A stretch of DNA of 64,000 nucleotides from Puccinia triticina (Eukaryota > Basidiomycota > Pucciniomycetes > Pucciniales > Pucciniaceae), in assembly GCF_026914185.1 (NCBI RefSeq), contig NC_070560.1, positions 284,001 through 348,000 on the forward strand. The letters are read 5' to 3'. The notes beneath the pieces were generated by a model that saw nothing but the letters and a program-made list of their open reading frames with translations, did no database searches and had not been told where the DNA came from. This document shows, in pieces, positions 32,801-45,800 of the stretch (position 1 is its first letter; each line of letters starts with the position of its first letter). The position numbers and the translations under genes are program-made.

Positions 32801-35800
32801 GACTCGATCGTTCCCCGCGGAGACGGCTATCCAAGTACCGTGGGCCCGAATCAAGTCTGTACTGTGGCAGGAGCGCGCGCTGGATCTCAAATTGTTCGTG
32901 GGGTGGACTACATGGAAGCTGCTCTGGGATTTCGATACGGGAATATTTGGAGAGACTTCGCGATTGTCGTGCGTAGCGAGAGTTAGCATTCTGTGCTTCC
33001 CATAACTAACAATTGTGTTTTCCCCCGTTCCGATCAAAGTGCGCGTTCACTGCGCTCTTCTTGGTCTTGCTATTTGTCGCTGTTGAGAATCTTGCGCTTG
33101 GGGGCGGGGCGCCAGCCATCAATGTTTTTGCGAAGGAAAACGCGGAACGGAAAGCGCTGAATGAGAAGCTTCAAGCGGAGAAGGCTGACTCGAGGTCGGG
33201 AAAGAAAAAACTGAGCATCGCTGCTGGCGGTGGCAAGCGTCTGCCGTTCACTTGGGAGGCGCTCTCATACGACGTGCCGGTGCCTGGAGGCCAGCGGCGG
33301 TTACTAAACGATATTTATGGGTATGTTCGGCCTGGTACACTCACTGCGCTGATGGGCTCGTCGGGTGCCGGAAAAACGACGCTCTTGGACGTCTTGGCCA
33401 ATCGGAAAACAATCGTTGGTCTATTTTCTGTCGGTTCGCTTGCCAAGTGAGTGCTAATAGGGGGTCCGCTAGGGTGTCATATCGGGAGAGATTTCTATCG
33501 GTGGGAGGAAGCCCGGTGCAGCGTTTCAGCGTGGCACGGCTTACTGCGAGCAACAAGACGTGCATGACTGGACGGCTACGATCCGAGAGGCCATGCGATT
33601 CTCAGCCTACTTGCGCCAACCGTATGACGTTTCTGTGGAGGAGAAGAATGCTTACGTTGAAGAAGTGATCCAGCTTCTCGAGTTGGAAGACCTAGCAGAC
33701 GGTTCGTTGCTCGTTTTCATTCCTCTGGGGGGCTCTGACTGAGCTTATTCTGTCTCGCAGCCATGATTGGATTTCCTGGATTTGGGCTGGGAGTGGAAGC
33801 CCGGAAACGGCTGACGATTGGCGTGGAGCTTGCAGCTCGTCCTGAGTTACTCTTGTTCCTTGACGGTAAATTCTCGTTGTTCATCCTCCTGCCGATATTG
33901 ACTCGGTTAGCTCATCATCACGCCCCGATTTCACCCCAGAGCCGACGTCCGGACTTGATGGCCAAAGCGCTTACAACGTTGTGCGATTCTTGCGCAAGCT
34001 CGCCAGCGCCGGCCAGGCGATTTTGTAAGTCGCCAGCCTGTCTCTGCCCAGCCACGAGCCGCGCATCGTTAAAGCCAACACGTCCGGATCGTGGATGCAT
34101 AGGTGCACGATCCACCAACCCAATGCTCTGCTGTTCGAGAACTTCGACCGATTGCTGCTGCTGAAGAAAGGCGGGCGCTGTGTGTATTTCGGAGACATCG
34201 GGGAGGATTCGAGGGTGATTGGCTCGTACTTTGCACGCAATGGGGCCGTCTGTCCCGACGACGCCAATCCAGCCGAGTTCATGCTCGAAGCCATCGGTTC
34301 TGGGAATTCCGCGCCGATGGGCGGGAGCAAAGATTGGGCTGATCGATGGCTCGAGTCTCCAGAACATGAAGAGAACAAGCGGCAGATCACTCTTTTCAAA
34401 GAGCAGGCGTTGCGGGAGTATCCGCACGACGATGATGAGCCCGAGGAGTTGACGTGTGAGTAGATACTCTCTAGTGATTGATTTTTTGATGGAAACTGAG
34501 CTCTTATCTACAGACGCCACGCCGTTCAGCTACCAGCTCAAGGTGGTTATCCAGAGGACCAACTTGAGTTTCTACCGGAATGCGAATTACGAAGTGACCC
34601 GTCTCTTCAACCACCTCGCGGTGGCCCTGATCGACGGCTTGACCTACCTGCACCTTCCAGCCTCTGTGATTGGGATTCAGTACCGCATCTTCTCGATGTT
34701 CACGCTGGTTGTCCTGCTCCCCCTGGTAGATAAGACCGACCAGCCGTATGTACATGCTGCGAGTGGTGGCTGATGTTGTTGTTGTTGCTGTTGTCTCTTG
34801 GCTCGGGGGCAGATCATGGCGCAAGTCGAGCCGGTGTTCATCTTTGCCCGACAGATCTATCTGCGAGAAGCGTCTGCGAAGATGTATACGCCGGTTGCTT
34901 TCGGGATCTCGCAAACGCTGGCCGAGGTGCCCTATTCGCTGGTTTGTTCGGTGGTGTTTTTCTTGGTTTGGTACTATCTGCCCGGTCTCCAGAGCGACAG
35001 TTCGCGTGCGGGATATGCTCTCATGAGTAAGTCTTTTCTGTTCCTGGGCGAAGCCATGCACGGAGCGATTGATTTTGTTTTTGCAGTGGTGATTGTCGTC
35101 GAGCTGTTTGCGGTGACGGGCGGGCAGGCGATTGGCGCGGTCTCGCCGAGTCTGTTTGTTGCGGCCCGGGCCAACGCCCCCTTGGTTGTTCTTTTCGCTC
35201 TGTTCTGTGGGGTGACCGTGCCGAAGCCGAATCTGCCCCAGTTCTGGAGAACATGTGAGTGGGTTGGTTGGTGTTGTGTGTGGGCTGGGCTGTGTTGCTG
35301 TGTTGCTGAGGCTGGGGTGCTGCAGGGATGTATGAGCTGAATCCGATCACCCGGGTTGTTTCGGGGCTGGTTGCCAACGAGCTGCATGGCCTGGAGGTGG
35401 CCTGCTCCGCAGAGGAGTAGTGAGTTTGTTTGTTCTGTGTCGGAGTGCGCCGGCTGAGTGGTTCGGTTGTGTTCCAGTGCGCTCTTCCAGCCGCCGGGCG
35501 GGCAGTCGTGTGTGCAGTATGCGGGTGGGTTCGTCGCCCGGGCCGGCGGCTATCTGCTCGCGCCGGAGGCCACCTCGGCCTGCCAGTACTGCCCCTACCG
35601 CACCGGCGACCAGTGTACGCCCATCCCCCCCACTCCCCACCCGCCCCAAACTGACCACCCCACACACACACCCACAGACATGGCCCCGCTCGACCTCGAC
35701 TTCGCCAACCGGTACAGAGACCTCGCCATCCTCGTCGCCTTCATCTGCTCCAATGTGCTCATCATCGCCCTCGGATCCCGCTATCTGACCCATCTCTATG

Positions 35801-35811
35801 CCAAGCGATGA
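29891..35811 (+). CDS. PDR-type ABCG transporter, ABC1 (1471 aa, 22 exons)
   Basis: Exons: 29891-30114, 30188-30269, 30352-30734, 30829-30847, 30927-31092, 31168-31751, 31835-32057, 32122-32273, 32351-32550, 32624-32719, 32788-32968, 33040-33414, 33473-33701, 33761-33865, 33940-34024, 34103-34455, 34514-34725, 34813-35026, 35087-35254, 35326-35419, 35478-35614, 35678-35811 (4416 nt). The order is NBD1-TMD1-NBD2-TMD2, the full-size fungal PDR layout. NBD1 has the degenerate Walker [11 protein letters not shown] (about 185), signature [10 protein letters not shown] (301) and [10 protein letters not shown] (320). NBD2 has canonical GSSGAGKTT (876), EARKRLTIG (984) and LDEPTSGLD. Such plasma-membrane pumps export hydrophobic toxins and lipids at the cost of ATP; the substrate here is unknown. 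The donor after exon 12 (GTTGGT) is weak but required for frame. Codon third positions are GC-rich, unlike ABC2. Confidence 0.93.
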
Positions 35812-36082
35812 GCCGCCGCCTGTCTCAGACTGTACATAGTCCACTATCTAAATACCTTCCCCCGTTTTAATGTTATGAGAGCACATGTCGCTGTTTTCTT
35901 GGATTTTACGAACTGTTTGCTTGCAATCAAAATATCCACTTTTGTCTTATGTATGTACGCACTGGGCTGGCCTGGCTCAGGCTGGGAGAGTGACGCGCCT
36001 TTATGTAAGCTGTCCTGCCCGCACACCCATCCGCCTCTTCCCAGCCAGCTGGCCCCCAACACTCGCCGTCTTCGCCTTCAGG
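35812..36082. promoter_or_regulatory. Compact ABC1-kinesin intergenic region
   Basis: Only 271 bp separate the ABC1 stop from the kinesin ATG, so the ABC1 terminator and kinesin promoter must share it. AT-rich stretches (35850-35960) are visible, but no defined element. Confidence 0.4.
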
Positions 36083-39000
36083 ATGGCCGACCCAGAGAAC
36101 GTCAAGGCCATCGTCCGGTCAGTCTTCCCCTCCCTAGCCATCCCCACCCTCATCCCCCGACGCCCGATGGCTCAAGCCTGTCCCAAAGACTCCGCCCCCC
36201 CCTCCAGATCATCCAGCCCCTCGACTCCTCCGCCTCCGAGCCCCACTACGTCCCCCGCCTCCAGCCACGCCTCTACTCCCTCCACTCGCCAAGCGAACAC
36301 TCCCCCCCATCCTGCCCTTACACCCTCCAGCCAGAGAATGCCTCGATCTGCGCCGGCGGAAGCTGGTTCACCTTTGGTCAGCCAGCCAGCCCCACCCAAA
36401 CAGCATCCATACATCTTACATACTGACTGCCCACCCATCGTTTCACAGATGGCGTCCATCCACCCTCCGCCTCCACCGCCGAGATCTACCAGTCCCACAT
36501 CGCATCGATGATCCAGGACGCCGTCGCGGGCTACAACTCAACCCTGTTTGCCTACGGGGCCACCGGCAGTGGCAAGAGCTACAGCATGATCGGATCCGAG
36601 AAGGAGGATGGAATCATGCAGAGGGCGATCGAAGACGTGTTTGATCTGATCGAACAGGTATGTATGTATCCATCCAGATATTCACTCACTCACTCACCCA
36701 CTTCACAACACTCACCTCATCATCATCATCATCTTCTTCTTCCTCAGGACCAAGATCGCGAATACGTCGTCAGAGCCTCCTATCTAGAGATCTACAACGA
36801 ACAGCTCCGCGATCTACTCGCAACCGACCGGCCTCCCCCAAACGGATCAGCCCACCCAAACATCCCCAAAGTCCATGAGGACCGCCAGGGAAGGATCTTT
36901 GTCAGACCCCTAGTCTCAACCCCTTGTGCCGACTCTGAGGAAGTCATGAGACTCCTGCTCAGCGGTGAATCGAGGAGACGGGTGGAGCGGACCGAGTGGA
37001 ACCTACACAGCTCACGCTCCCATACCATCTTCTCCCTGACCCTCGAATCCAGGCCCGTCAACGGACCTGCCGGATTCCCAATCACCTCCTCCACCATGCG
37101 CCAGGTCACCCGGCAGAGCTCCCGTTCCCAACTTCGCTCCGACCTCGAATCCCCCTCCCTACCCACCCCACCACAGCCCTCCTCCTCAACCTTCGAAGTC
37201 TTCCTCGGTACCGGAATCGGGAAGATGCCGATCACCCCAAGCGTGACCAGATTCAAATCTTCCACTGCTTCCTCCAAATCAAGCGGGCACATCCCCGATG
37301 GCAGCATCCGAATCAGTCAACTCGTACGTTCACTTCATTCTCTCTCTTTTCTCACAACACTTGTCGTCACTCAAACCCGGAAATCCCAGACGTGCTCAAA
37401 TCCGTCTAATTTATCATCATAGAACTTGGTTGATCTTGCAGGCTCCGAGAAGCTCACTGACAACGAAGCGCGAAATAAAGAAGCCTCATACATCAAGAAA
37501 TCATTGCTAGCCTTACAAAGCGTCGTCTCCAGCCTCACCGAACTAGGAACCAGCACATCCTCCTCCAACCAATCCAACAACAAGCAGCGATTGATGCATG
37601 TGCCCTACCGAAACTCACAGCTCACTCGACTCCTACAAACCTCGCTATCCGGGAACGCCAAGGTCGCTTTCCTCTGTACGATCTCGCCCGACCCGGATTG
37701 CGAGGTGGAGACGCTGAGCACCTTGCGCTTTGCAGCCGGAGCCAAGAAGGTCGAGACGAGGGCAGAGATGGGCCAGGTGGTCGATCGAGCGACGCTCCTG
37801 GAGGCCCTCGAATCAAAAGTACTCGAGCTCGAGGCCGCTCTCATGACCAATGCCGATTACACCGAAGCTCTCGAAAGAGAACGGGATGAAGCTATCGAGC
37901 GGGCCGATGGGGCTGAAAAAATCTGCGATGACGTAAGCTACCCATCACCCTCTCCAACAAACCTCCTCGACATACCAGGGCACTCCAAAAACAAACATGC
38001 ATACTCACCGATCTTTCATCCAAACCTTTAACTTTTTTTTTCTTTCTTCTCCTGTTTATAGTATGAATCCAAATTAGCTGAATTACAAACTCTTCGGACA
38101 CCCCTAAAGGAACAGCATGATCATCTCAAACGGTTAATCCTCACAGGCTCACCACGCTCATCCTACGCGACAGCGAATACACTAGAGCTTCACACAACTA
38201 ACCAGAACACGACGAACAGCTTGATTCGCAAGAAGTCGATCGGGACCAAACGGCCCTCTAGGCTCTCTGAAGCCGCCACTGGACCTGCTACGGACTCTCC
38301 TACCAAAAGAGTTGGATGGAAAGAGTTGTTCTTTGATGTTCATCCCAGTGATGTCAGTTTTTATCCCTCATTTCTACCGCTTCCACGTGTTTTTGTAAAC
38401 TTAAATCCACATCCAAATAACCTGCGCAGGAGGCTGCCAATAAGAATGCTCAACTTGTCCAAGATTCGGAGAGCGCCGACAAATCGGAAAAGATCAACGA
38501 GTTGAATTTGACGGTTGCGAAGCTCGAAGCCACTCTTGCCGAAGCTGAAGACACACATCTCGGAGAAGTCAGTTTCACTATCTGTTTTGATTTTCCCCGG
38601 ATGGTTATTTTATTGTCTCGCTGATCACAATCCACCTGCATCGTTTTTGACTTATTTTAAAAGATTTCCGAACTGAGAGCTGAAGTTGCCGCGTTGGAAG
38701 AGCAGCTGCTTCAGCTCCAGCGCACTGTGGACGAGCGTGATCCACCCGCAGGCTCAACACTTAAATCGGTACGTCTTTCCACCTGTTCTATTTGCCAACG
38801 CCCCCAAACTGATTTGCTCGAATGTTTTCTTTTTTCTTGTGAATCCATCTAAATCACCTCAGCACACCGATTCTAACTTGGACAATGAGCTTGAGACACT
38901 CAGGCGAACTAGTGGTGAGAAGGTCAGTCATATCAGCTGCCAAAAATCGCGAAGAAAGGGTACGGAGTTCATTCTTATATACACGCCCAGGTTGAAGCGT

Positions 39001-39845
39001 TGGAATCAGAAGTGAAGGAACAGCAAGATCGGATCAGCGAACTAGAGAGTAAACTACGGGAATCGGAAGCCTCAAGTGAACGAGTGAGGTCAGAAACCGA
39101 TCGGGAGAGGAAAGAGCACGAAAGACAGCTGTCATTACAATCGCAACTGATTGCGACTCTCGAACAAAAACTACGAGAAAGCTCGAGGCTCGCAGTGGCT
39201 GGAGTACGAGGACACGATGATGGTGATGAAGACGGGATGAGGAGATATTCGGAGGTGACGGTGAATGGGGAGATCGATAGAGAAGAAGAAGACGAAGAAG
39301 ACGAGGGAGTCGAGGGTGGTGGCCATCAATCGGCGGGCTCGAAGACCAAGAAGACATCCAAGTCGCGTTCGAACTCGATCAGGTCGAAATCCGCTCGAGC
39401 GAAGAAGCAGAACGGACGGCCCCGGTCAGGCTCGCGCTCGGTCGACCACAGCAAACGGGGCGAGGCGCCGGAGGATCTAAATATCCGGCGCGAGGGCTCC
39501 TCGGACCATGTGCGCTTCGCGCAGTCATCCCAGCCGGTTCCTCCGTCCTCGAAGCCCTCGGTCGTCATCGGCGACGGCGGCGCGGCGTCTTCCCAGCCGC
39601 GTAAACGGACGACCAGTCAGCGCGCCGCCAACCAAAACCTCCACCTCGGCCACCCCCCCTCTCCGCTCCGCCACCAACACCACTTTTCTCTCGACGCCTC
39701 GCCCGGCCACTCTGCCGCCGGCAGAACCAAAGACCAGGCCGGCCATAACGCACAGCCTGATCGCCCCCTGGATAACCTCCCCGTTCGTAGGTCCGCGAGG
39801 AACAACCAGTCCCACAAAAAGGTCTTGAGCGTCGTCGAGAATTAG
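36083..39845 (+). CDS. Kinesin motor protein, kinesin-7 (CENP-E/Kip2)-like (about 983 aa, ten exons)
   Basis: Exons: 36083-36121, 36208-36376, 36449-36657, 36748-37323, 37423-37932, 38062-38352, 38430-38567, 38664-38768, 38863-38922, 38991-39845. An N-terminal motor domain has P-loop GATGSGKSY (about residue 106), switch I HSSRSHTIF (227), switch II DLAGSEK (334) and VPYRNSQLTRLLQTSLSGN. Some 90 extra low-complexity residues (S/P/T/R) lie between switch I and switch II. Heptad-like coiled coil follows (about 435-760), then a basic S/R/K-rich tail. Kinesin-7 motors move toward microtubule plus ends in mitosis or polarised transport; the subclass is inferred from motif resemblance. The first exon is uncertain: the better donor at 36118 (GTCAGT) breaks frame, while GTCTTC at 36122 keeps it. 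Confidence 0.87.
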
Positions 39846-40385
39846 GATCTCATCGATTGACATCTCTTCCCCTCTCCCTCCCTCTCTCTGTATCCAGTTC
39901 GGTACTGATTGACCATAGTGTTCTTCTATCTCCTATATATACATACGTACATACATACATATATATATATAGTAATATTATGCTACTCTTATTAATCGTT
40001 CTTTGTCCTATTTATTCTTGTCTTTCTCTATCACACGCTATTTTATTGATGTCCCATCTATCTTTTATGTACCCCATTCCTTTTGCCGGAGTTCCGCTCT
40101 GTTTTCCTCCTTTCCAAAGAATATAAATCCTTGTATGTATGTCATACATGTGGATTGCGCGTGTGTGTTTTGTCGGATTGCGAAGAGTCTTCTCGAACAA
40201 AGGTGACGCTCCTCATTACTCTTTCCTTGCAGACATATGTGTCTCCTGGCCTGCATTTTTTCTTTCAACCCCAGTTGGGGGCATTGTTAGTCTGAGGTGT
40301 TGGGGTAGAAAGTGTTGTACAGGTGACCGGAAGTCCTCCATGGTGGTCCAGGTGCGACTCCCCCCAATCAACTTTCTGCACACGG
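39846..40385. other. 3' flank of kinesin, no gene
   Basis: AT-rich, with a TATATA/CATACATA microsatellite-like stretch at 39930-39970 that probably lies in the 3' UTR or just beyond. Confidence 0.45.
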
Positions 40386-40485
40386 GGACATTGATGACCG
40401 GTCTATTCCGGTCATCGAGAGGACACATACCTCTTAATGACTGGTACAGACCGGTCATCGAGAGGACACCACCCTCTCGTTGCCA
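40386..40485. repeat. Hairpin satellite remnant (array C)
   Basis: Two hairpins with stems GATGACCGG and CCGGTCATC around TCTATT and TACAGA loops, separated by GAGAGGACACATACCTCT. The same family as arrays A and B, here as a two-unit remnant between the kinesin and ABC2. Confidence 0.8.
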
Positions 40486-42845
40486 TCAAGACTTACCAGA
40501 CACGGTTGGCAGTTGTGGCCATTCCCTTGAGACAACCCTCACGCTTCCACCGGTGCACGCTTCGGTCGAAACAGGGCAAAACAGGAAGGCGGTTTAAGAA
40601 ATGGTGCAAATACGCACGACCGTGGTTGCTGTGCAGTGTGGGGGTCCTGACTGCTGTATGCATATCTCATGAAAACATATTGCTCGATTCAATCTGGTCT
40701 TGTATGTATCGACATTTACAGCTTCATACACGGTCCCAGTGGAATGAACAGCACGACAAGGCTGAAGAATATGAACTCATATCAGTAATGCCCCCCATCG
40801 GACCCGGCCGGTGATAGAAATGCTCGGGCTGCTAAGGTGCTGCAGCGGGACTAACGCGTGCTGAGATGTGTTCCGGACTTGCAAATTTCGAGACCATGAA
40901 ATCCGCAGAGATCACGTGAAAATGAGAGATATTAGCGCCAAGTGCATTCTCCCTCTCTGGTGATTGCCTTTCCTCAGGCGCAGAAAAACTCTGACCGGTG
41001 GCCGGTGTTAAGGTCGTAACGTCGATCGCAGTCTGCAGAGATCGCCGATAGGACTCAGCAGCACCAAAACCAGACTGCGATGCTGTTATCAGCCCACTAG
41101 CCCCTCCCGGGCCGAGGGATCTCAGCAACTCAGGTCGATAGCCATGAGTCTTGGGCGATTCGATTGTTTTTTTTTTTTTCGGAGTTTTTCATAATTTCAT
41201 ACATAATAATACTTATGGATAAGGTTTTCCCTGGTTTTCCTGGATGGCCGAAACAGATATGTAACTTCTCGGCTTGATTGGCCCAGCTCTCTGCTTCGGC
41301 TGGCTGAACATCCATCCCAGCTGGCTTCCTCCATCTCTTTCCTTCGCCTTCATCCTCCTTCAAGCAATTGTGTCCTCTTCTCTGCGACCTCCTCCAGCTA
41401 CTCTCGATCAGATTGATTGAATTTGAGCCTCAACACTTCAGCCGCAACCCATCCGAACCCCGAACCTCCTCCGACTCAAGTGTCTCCTCAGAAAAGTAGG
41501 TCTCGTCATATTCTTGAACAGCTTCTACAAGTTTTCTTCGCCAGAGATATCACTTGCGCACCAGTCAAACACCATCGCCGGAATCATGAGATCAAGCTAG
41601 ACCACAGAACCTCATCTCTATATTCGTCCCCTGAAGACTCGCATCCTGCTACTAGGCTGCTGCCCGTTGTCTTTGACCACATCCAGGCCCCACCGATTGA
41701 GTAACCACCCCCGCACCACAGGTCGGCTAGCTCCCCTGATCACGGCTGATGTGTGTTTTGGGAAGAGAATAAAGAATCACATGGCAACATATGTAATTGC
41801 CTTCGACACATTTGTTATGCAACTTGGCCGCAGCTCCAAATCCAAGATGTCCACATAGCGATTTCTCTCCTGACGGAACTGCAAGACTTCCTCTGGGGCA
41901 TTCAAGCTCGGATTATATGAATTGAGCAGATGAACACCTCACATACATACCAAAACAAGACTCGTTGTGACAGCCGCCACACCAAACTTAATTCATCCAA
42001 AGATTCTTGTTAAAATTCGCTCCTGAGCGGGGGCCTATATCCTGTCTATACGGAGCGGCCATGTCCCTCGACCCTCAATCGTCGAGAAGCACGAAATAAA
42101 TAAATACGTATCGACATAGGAAACAGATGCCGATCCTTTCGCGCAACTATTTTCTTGTCCCTATGTGTGCCGAGCCTCAACAAACTCCCAGTCATACATT
42201 CTGGCCTAAACTCAACTGATAGATCGCTGTTCCCAGTCACCGCCCGGGTTGCTACACATCTTAGGTCCACCCTTGATCCCCTATCAATAATTCAGTACCG
42301 CACCGTGTGGCATGTGCACACTGTGATGATGGAGCTTTATCTAGCTTGGTGTTATATTTCCACTGCCGATCTCATTCAAATCTTAACCCTACATACTCCC
42401 GGCATTCACAGGCTCACAGTGAATGATGATTTCGATTGCTGATCTGTACAATTCTCCTTGTGGGCTTTGTCTACTTTCTATGTTTCAGGTGACACCGAAT
42501 TGATTCCATAAAACCCTTCAACCCGTCTGGTTTGTCGCGTCATTGGTATCGGAACGAGCTGTATTTATTGGTCCTTTGTGGCATCCACCACTTCGTTGCT
42601 TGGGTTCATCCGCCTCTGACATCTCCCAACAAAGTTTATGACTTCTCGCTCCCGATTTCTCGAAAGGCACTAGGACGTGGTTTTGAAAAACATCACTCAT
42701 TTCACTCCGGGCAACCTGAAGACGAATCTACTCTATTTTTAAACATCTCCTTCCTCTCTCTCCCCCATCCGGACCCGTTCCAGTTCGAAGAGACGTAATC
42801 CGGGTGATTTGCCAAATTCTCTGAGGATCCAACCATCTTATTGTC
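40486..42845. other. Long ABC2 upstream region, no gene recognised
   Basis: 2.3 kb without a convincing gene. The longest frames (a plus-strand one at 41417-41704 and a minus-strand one at 40832-41128) have no recognisable domain and no splice context. A TATTTTTAAAC-like TATA candidate lies near 42734, about 110 bp before the ABC2 ATG. Confidence 0.4.
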
Positions 42846-45800
42846 ATGCCTTTGGATCAGCCTGATGCCGGCGAAATTCATCTCGAGACCCCGGACGTGG
42901 ATGCCACTGCGCAGAACTCTAATCTGACGCTCAGCTCTCACTCAAGTTCCATTGACACTCATAACGGGCGTATCGAGCTGGGTGGAAGCCAAAAAGATCT
43001 TCGACCAGACGAAGATCCTCCAGTCGAATCCAAGGTTGATGTCGAGCAGGCAGAGAAAAGTTTTGCCGACTTGCGGCGTCAGCTCACACAAGCTTCGTAA
43101 ATCTCAAACTCCTCCATTCTAGTAGCGATTCAATGATTTCTTTTGTCCTCTGGATCCAGTTGATTAACTGAACTTACTTATCGAAAGCAGTTGAGAAACC
43201 AATTGGTCGCTGACTCGCTTTGCCACGCTTTGTAATCCAGTTCCGCACATTTATCAGTCCAGGGAAAAGCGAAAGATCTGGAGAAGCAAGCCGGTCATGT
43301 GGCATTTGACCTGTTGGAATATCTCGTTAGCCTTAATCTTCCATTTCGAAGCAGCACAATACTTTGATTTTCCTTTGTTCGATTCTGCTATCACTGACAT
43401 GCATTTGCACATCATTCTTTTAGCGGCCACCTTCCCAGACTCAAGATGGAAATAGCGTGCATCCCAAAACATTAGGTGTCGTCTTTGAAAACCTCGGGGT
43501 CCTCGGCGCCGGGGGAATGAAACTTCCAATTAGGACTTTTCCAGATGCCCTTATGGGCCTTTTCATGGCTCCGGTCGTAGCGGTTATGATGAGATTGAAA
43601 AGCTTTCCACCAAAACAGATTCTCCATCCGATGAGCGGTTTCCTGAAACCCGGAGAGATGTGTTTAGTCTTGGGGCGGCCCAATAGTGGATGCTCGACGT
43701 TTTTGAAGGCGATCGCTAATCAAAGAATCGGTTTCATCCGGGTTGATGGAGATGTCACTTACGGCGGTCTACCTGCTGGCGTAATGGCAAAACAGTTCAA
43801 GGGAGAGTAAGCAGCAGACATATTTCTAACTTTTGCGATAAATCAAAACGCAGCGGATCATCTCTAAACAAACACGGACTGGAAATTGACAAATCTTTAT
43901 TATTGCTTCACATAGGGTAGTCTATAATCCGGAGGTAAGCACATTTTGTACTTTTGGATTCCGGGAGACTAGCTGATTTGACTTGTCTACTACCACCTCA
44001 ATCCTCGCGAACTTAAATGCAGGATGATATACACCTCCCCACGCTAACTGTGGCACAGACACTTAAGTTCGCTCTATCCACGAAAGCTCCAGCACGTCTC
44101 TTACCCCACATAAGCAAGGATGCATTCATTGAGAAAGTCATGGATATCTTTCTTCAGATGCTAGGAATCAGTCATACCAAAAACACCAGTAAGACAACAA
44201 TTCAGTTTCAACTCTTTCTAGGCTCTCGTTGCTCGTTGCTAATAAAATTTGTTCTTTAAACTTGAATCTCCAGTGGTCGGAGACGCGCACGTGCGAGGGG
44301 TTTCTGGAGGTGAGCGCAAGCGCGTTTCGATAGCCGAAATGATGGCCACACGTGCATGCGTATTGTCATGGGATAATTCCACACGGGGGCTTGATGCGTC
44401 GACTGCCCTGGAATATGCAAAATCTCTTCGAATTCTAGCAAATCTATTTTCTGCCACAATATTTGTTACCTTGTACCAAGCTGGTGAAGGCATCTACGAA
44501 CAATTCGACAAAGTTCTGCTACTTAACGAGGGAAGAATGGCTTATTTCGGTCCAGCTAAAGAAGCACGCCCCTACTTGATCGGTCTCGGCTACAAGAATT
44601 TACCTCGACAAACCACAGCAGATTATCTCACTGGCTGCACAGACCCGAATGAGCGACAGTTTCAGGATGGAATCGATACTCAAAAGATCCCTCAATCACC
44701 CGAAGAAATGAACCTGGCTTACCTCAGCAGCAGTATTTATCAAAGGATTGAACAAGAAAGAGTTGATTATAAAAAATATCTAGCACAAGAGCTGCGGCAC
44801 CAAAATGATTTCAAGGAGGCCGTTAAGCAAGACCAGGGGAAAGGTGTTCGAAAGAAGGTGGGCATACTGTTTGCATGCGAAATGCCCACATACGTTACTG
44901 AAAACATTGTTTTTATTTATCGAAGTCACCCTACACAGTTAACCTAATAACCCAGCTACAAGCCTTGATCGTTCGTGATATCCAGCTCACTCTGCAAGAT
45001 AGGAAAAGTCTTGTCTTTGAATGGGCGACTGCGATATTACTAGCTATCGTGATCGGTAGCGTTTTTTTGAATCAACCGATGACGACTGCTGGCGCCTTTA
45101 CCAGGGGGGGAGTGATTTTTATGGGACTTTTATTCAATGTCTTTATGTGTGAGAATTACTCTGCCACTCGCCCTATCCCAATTGAAGAATAATGTTTTGT
45201 CTGACTTGGGCTTCTGCTCGTTTTGTTCAGCTTTCTCAGAACTTCCCAAACAAATGTTAGGGCGGCCTATCATGTGGCGGCAAACCTCTTTTTGCTTTTA
45301 TCGTCCTGGAGCACGTGCGTTGGCCGGTGCTATAGCGGAGATCCCATTTTCATTACCGAAGGTCTTCGTTTTTTCGTTCATTGTTAGTCTTTTTTTTCCC
45401 CTTCTTGACTGAAGAAATCAATTAAGTAGACTGGATTATTGTTTTAACTTGTTGTTTTGTTATTTTTTTGCTACCTCGACAAGCTTTACCTGATGACCAA
45501 CTTGACTCGTACTGCTTCAGCCTTCTTTACTTACTGCTTGATCGTTTACATGGGTTACTACACGCTCAGCTGTTTTTTCAAAGTTTTGGGAGCGATCTCT
45601 TTCAGCTTCGACACGGCTTCAAGATTGGCCAGCTCTTTGGTCATACTAATGACAATCTATAGTGGATACATGATTCCAAGACGGTCAGCTCAATTTCCTT
45701 GCGCAGTTACGATTTGAACGCATCCCCCCCTAACTGACTGCTTTTTGTCGCTTGTCACAGCTCTATGAAGGATTGGCTTATTTGGATTTATTATATGAAC

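Noticed and set aside
34504..35671. Minus-strand frames of 137-216 codons across ABC1 3' exons
   Set aside because: Antisense shadows of GC-rich coding exons; the plus strand carries the conserved transporter.
39034..39863. Minus-strand frames opposite the kinesin tail
   Set aside because: Shadows of the S/R-rich tail exon with no independent support.
40832..41704. Possible genes between the kinesin and ABC2
   Set aside because: Frames of 95-98 codons without domains, splice context or codon bias; not reported as CDS.
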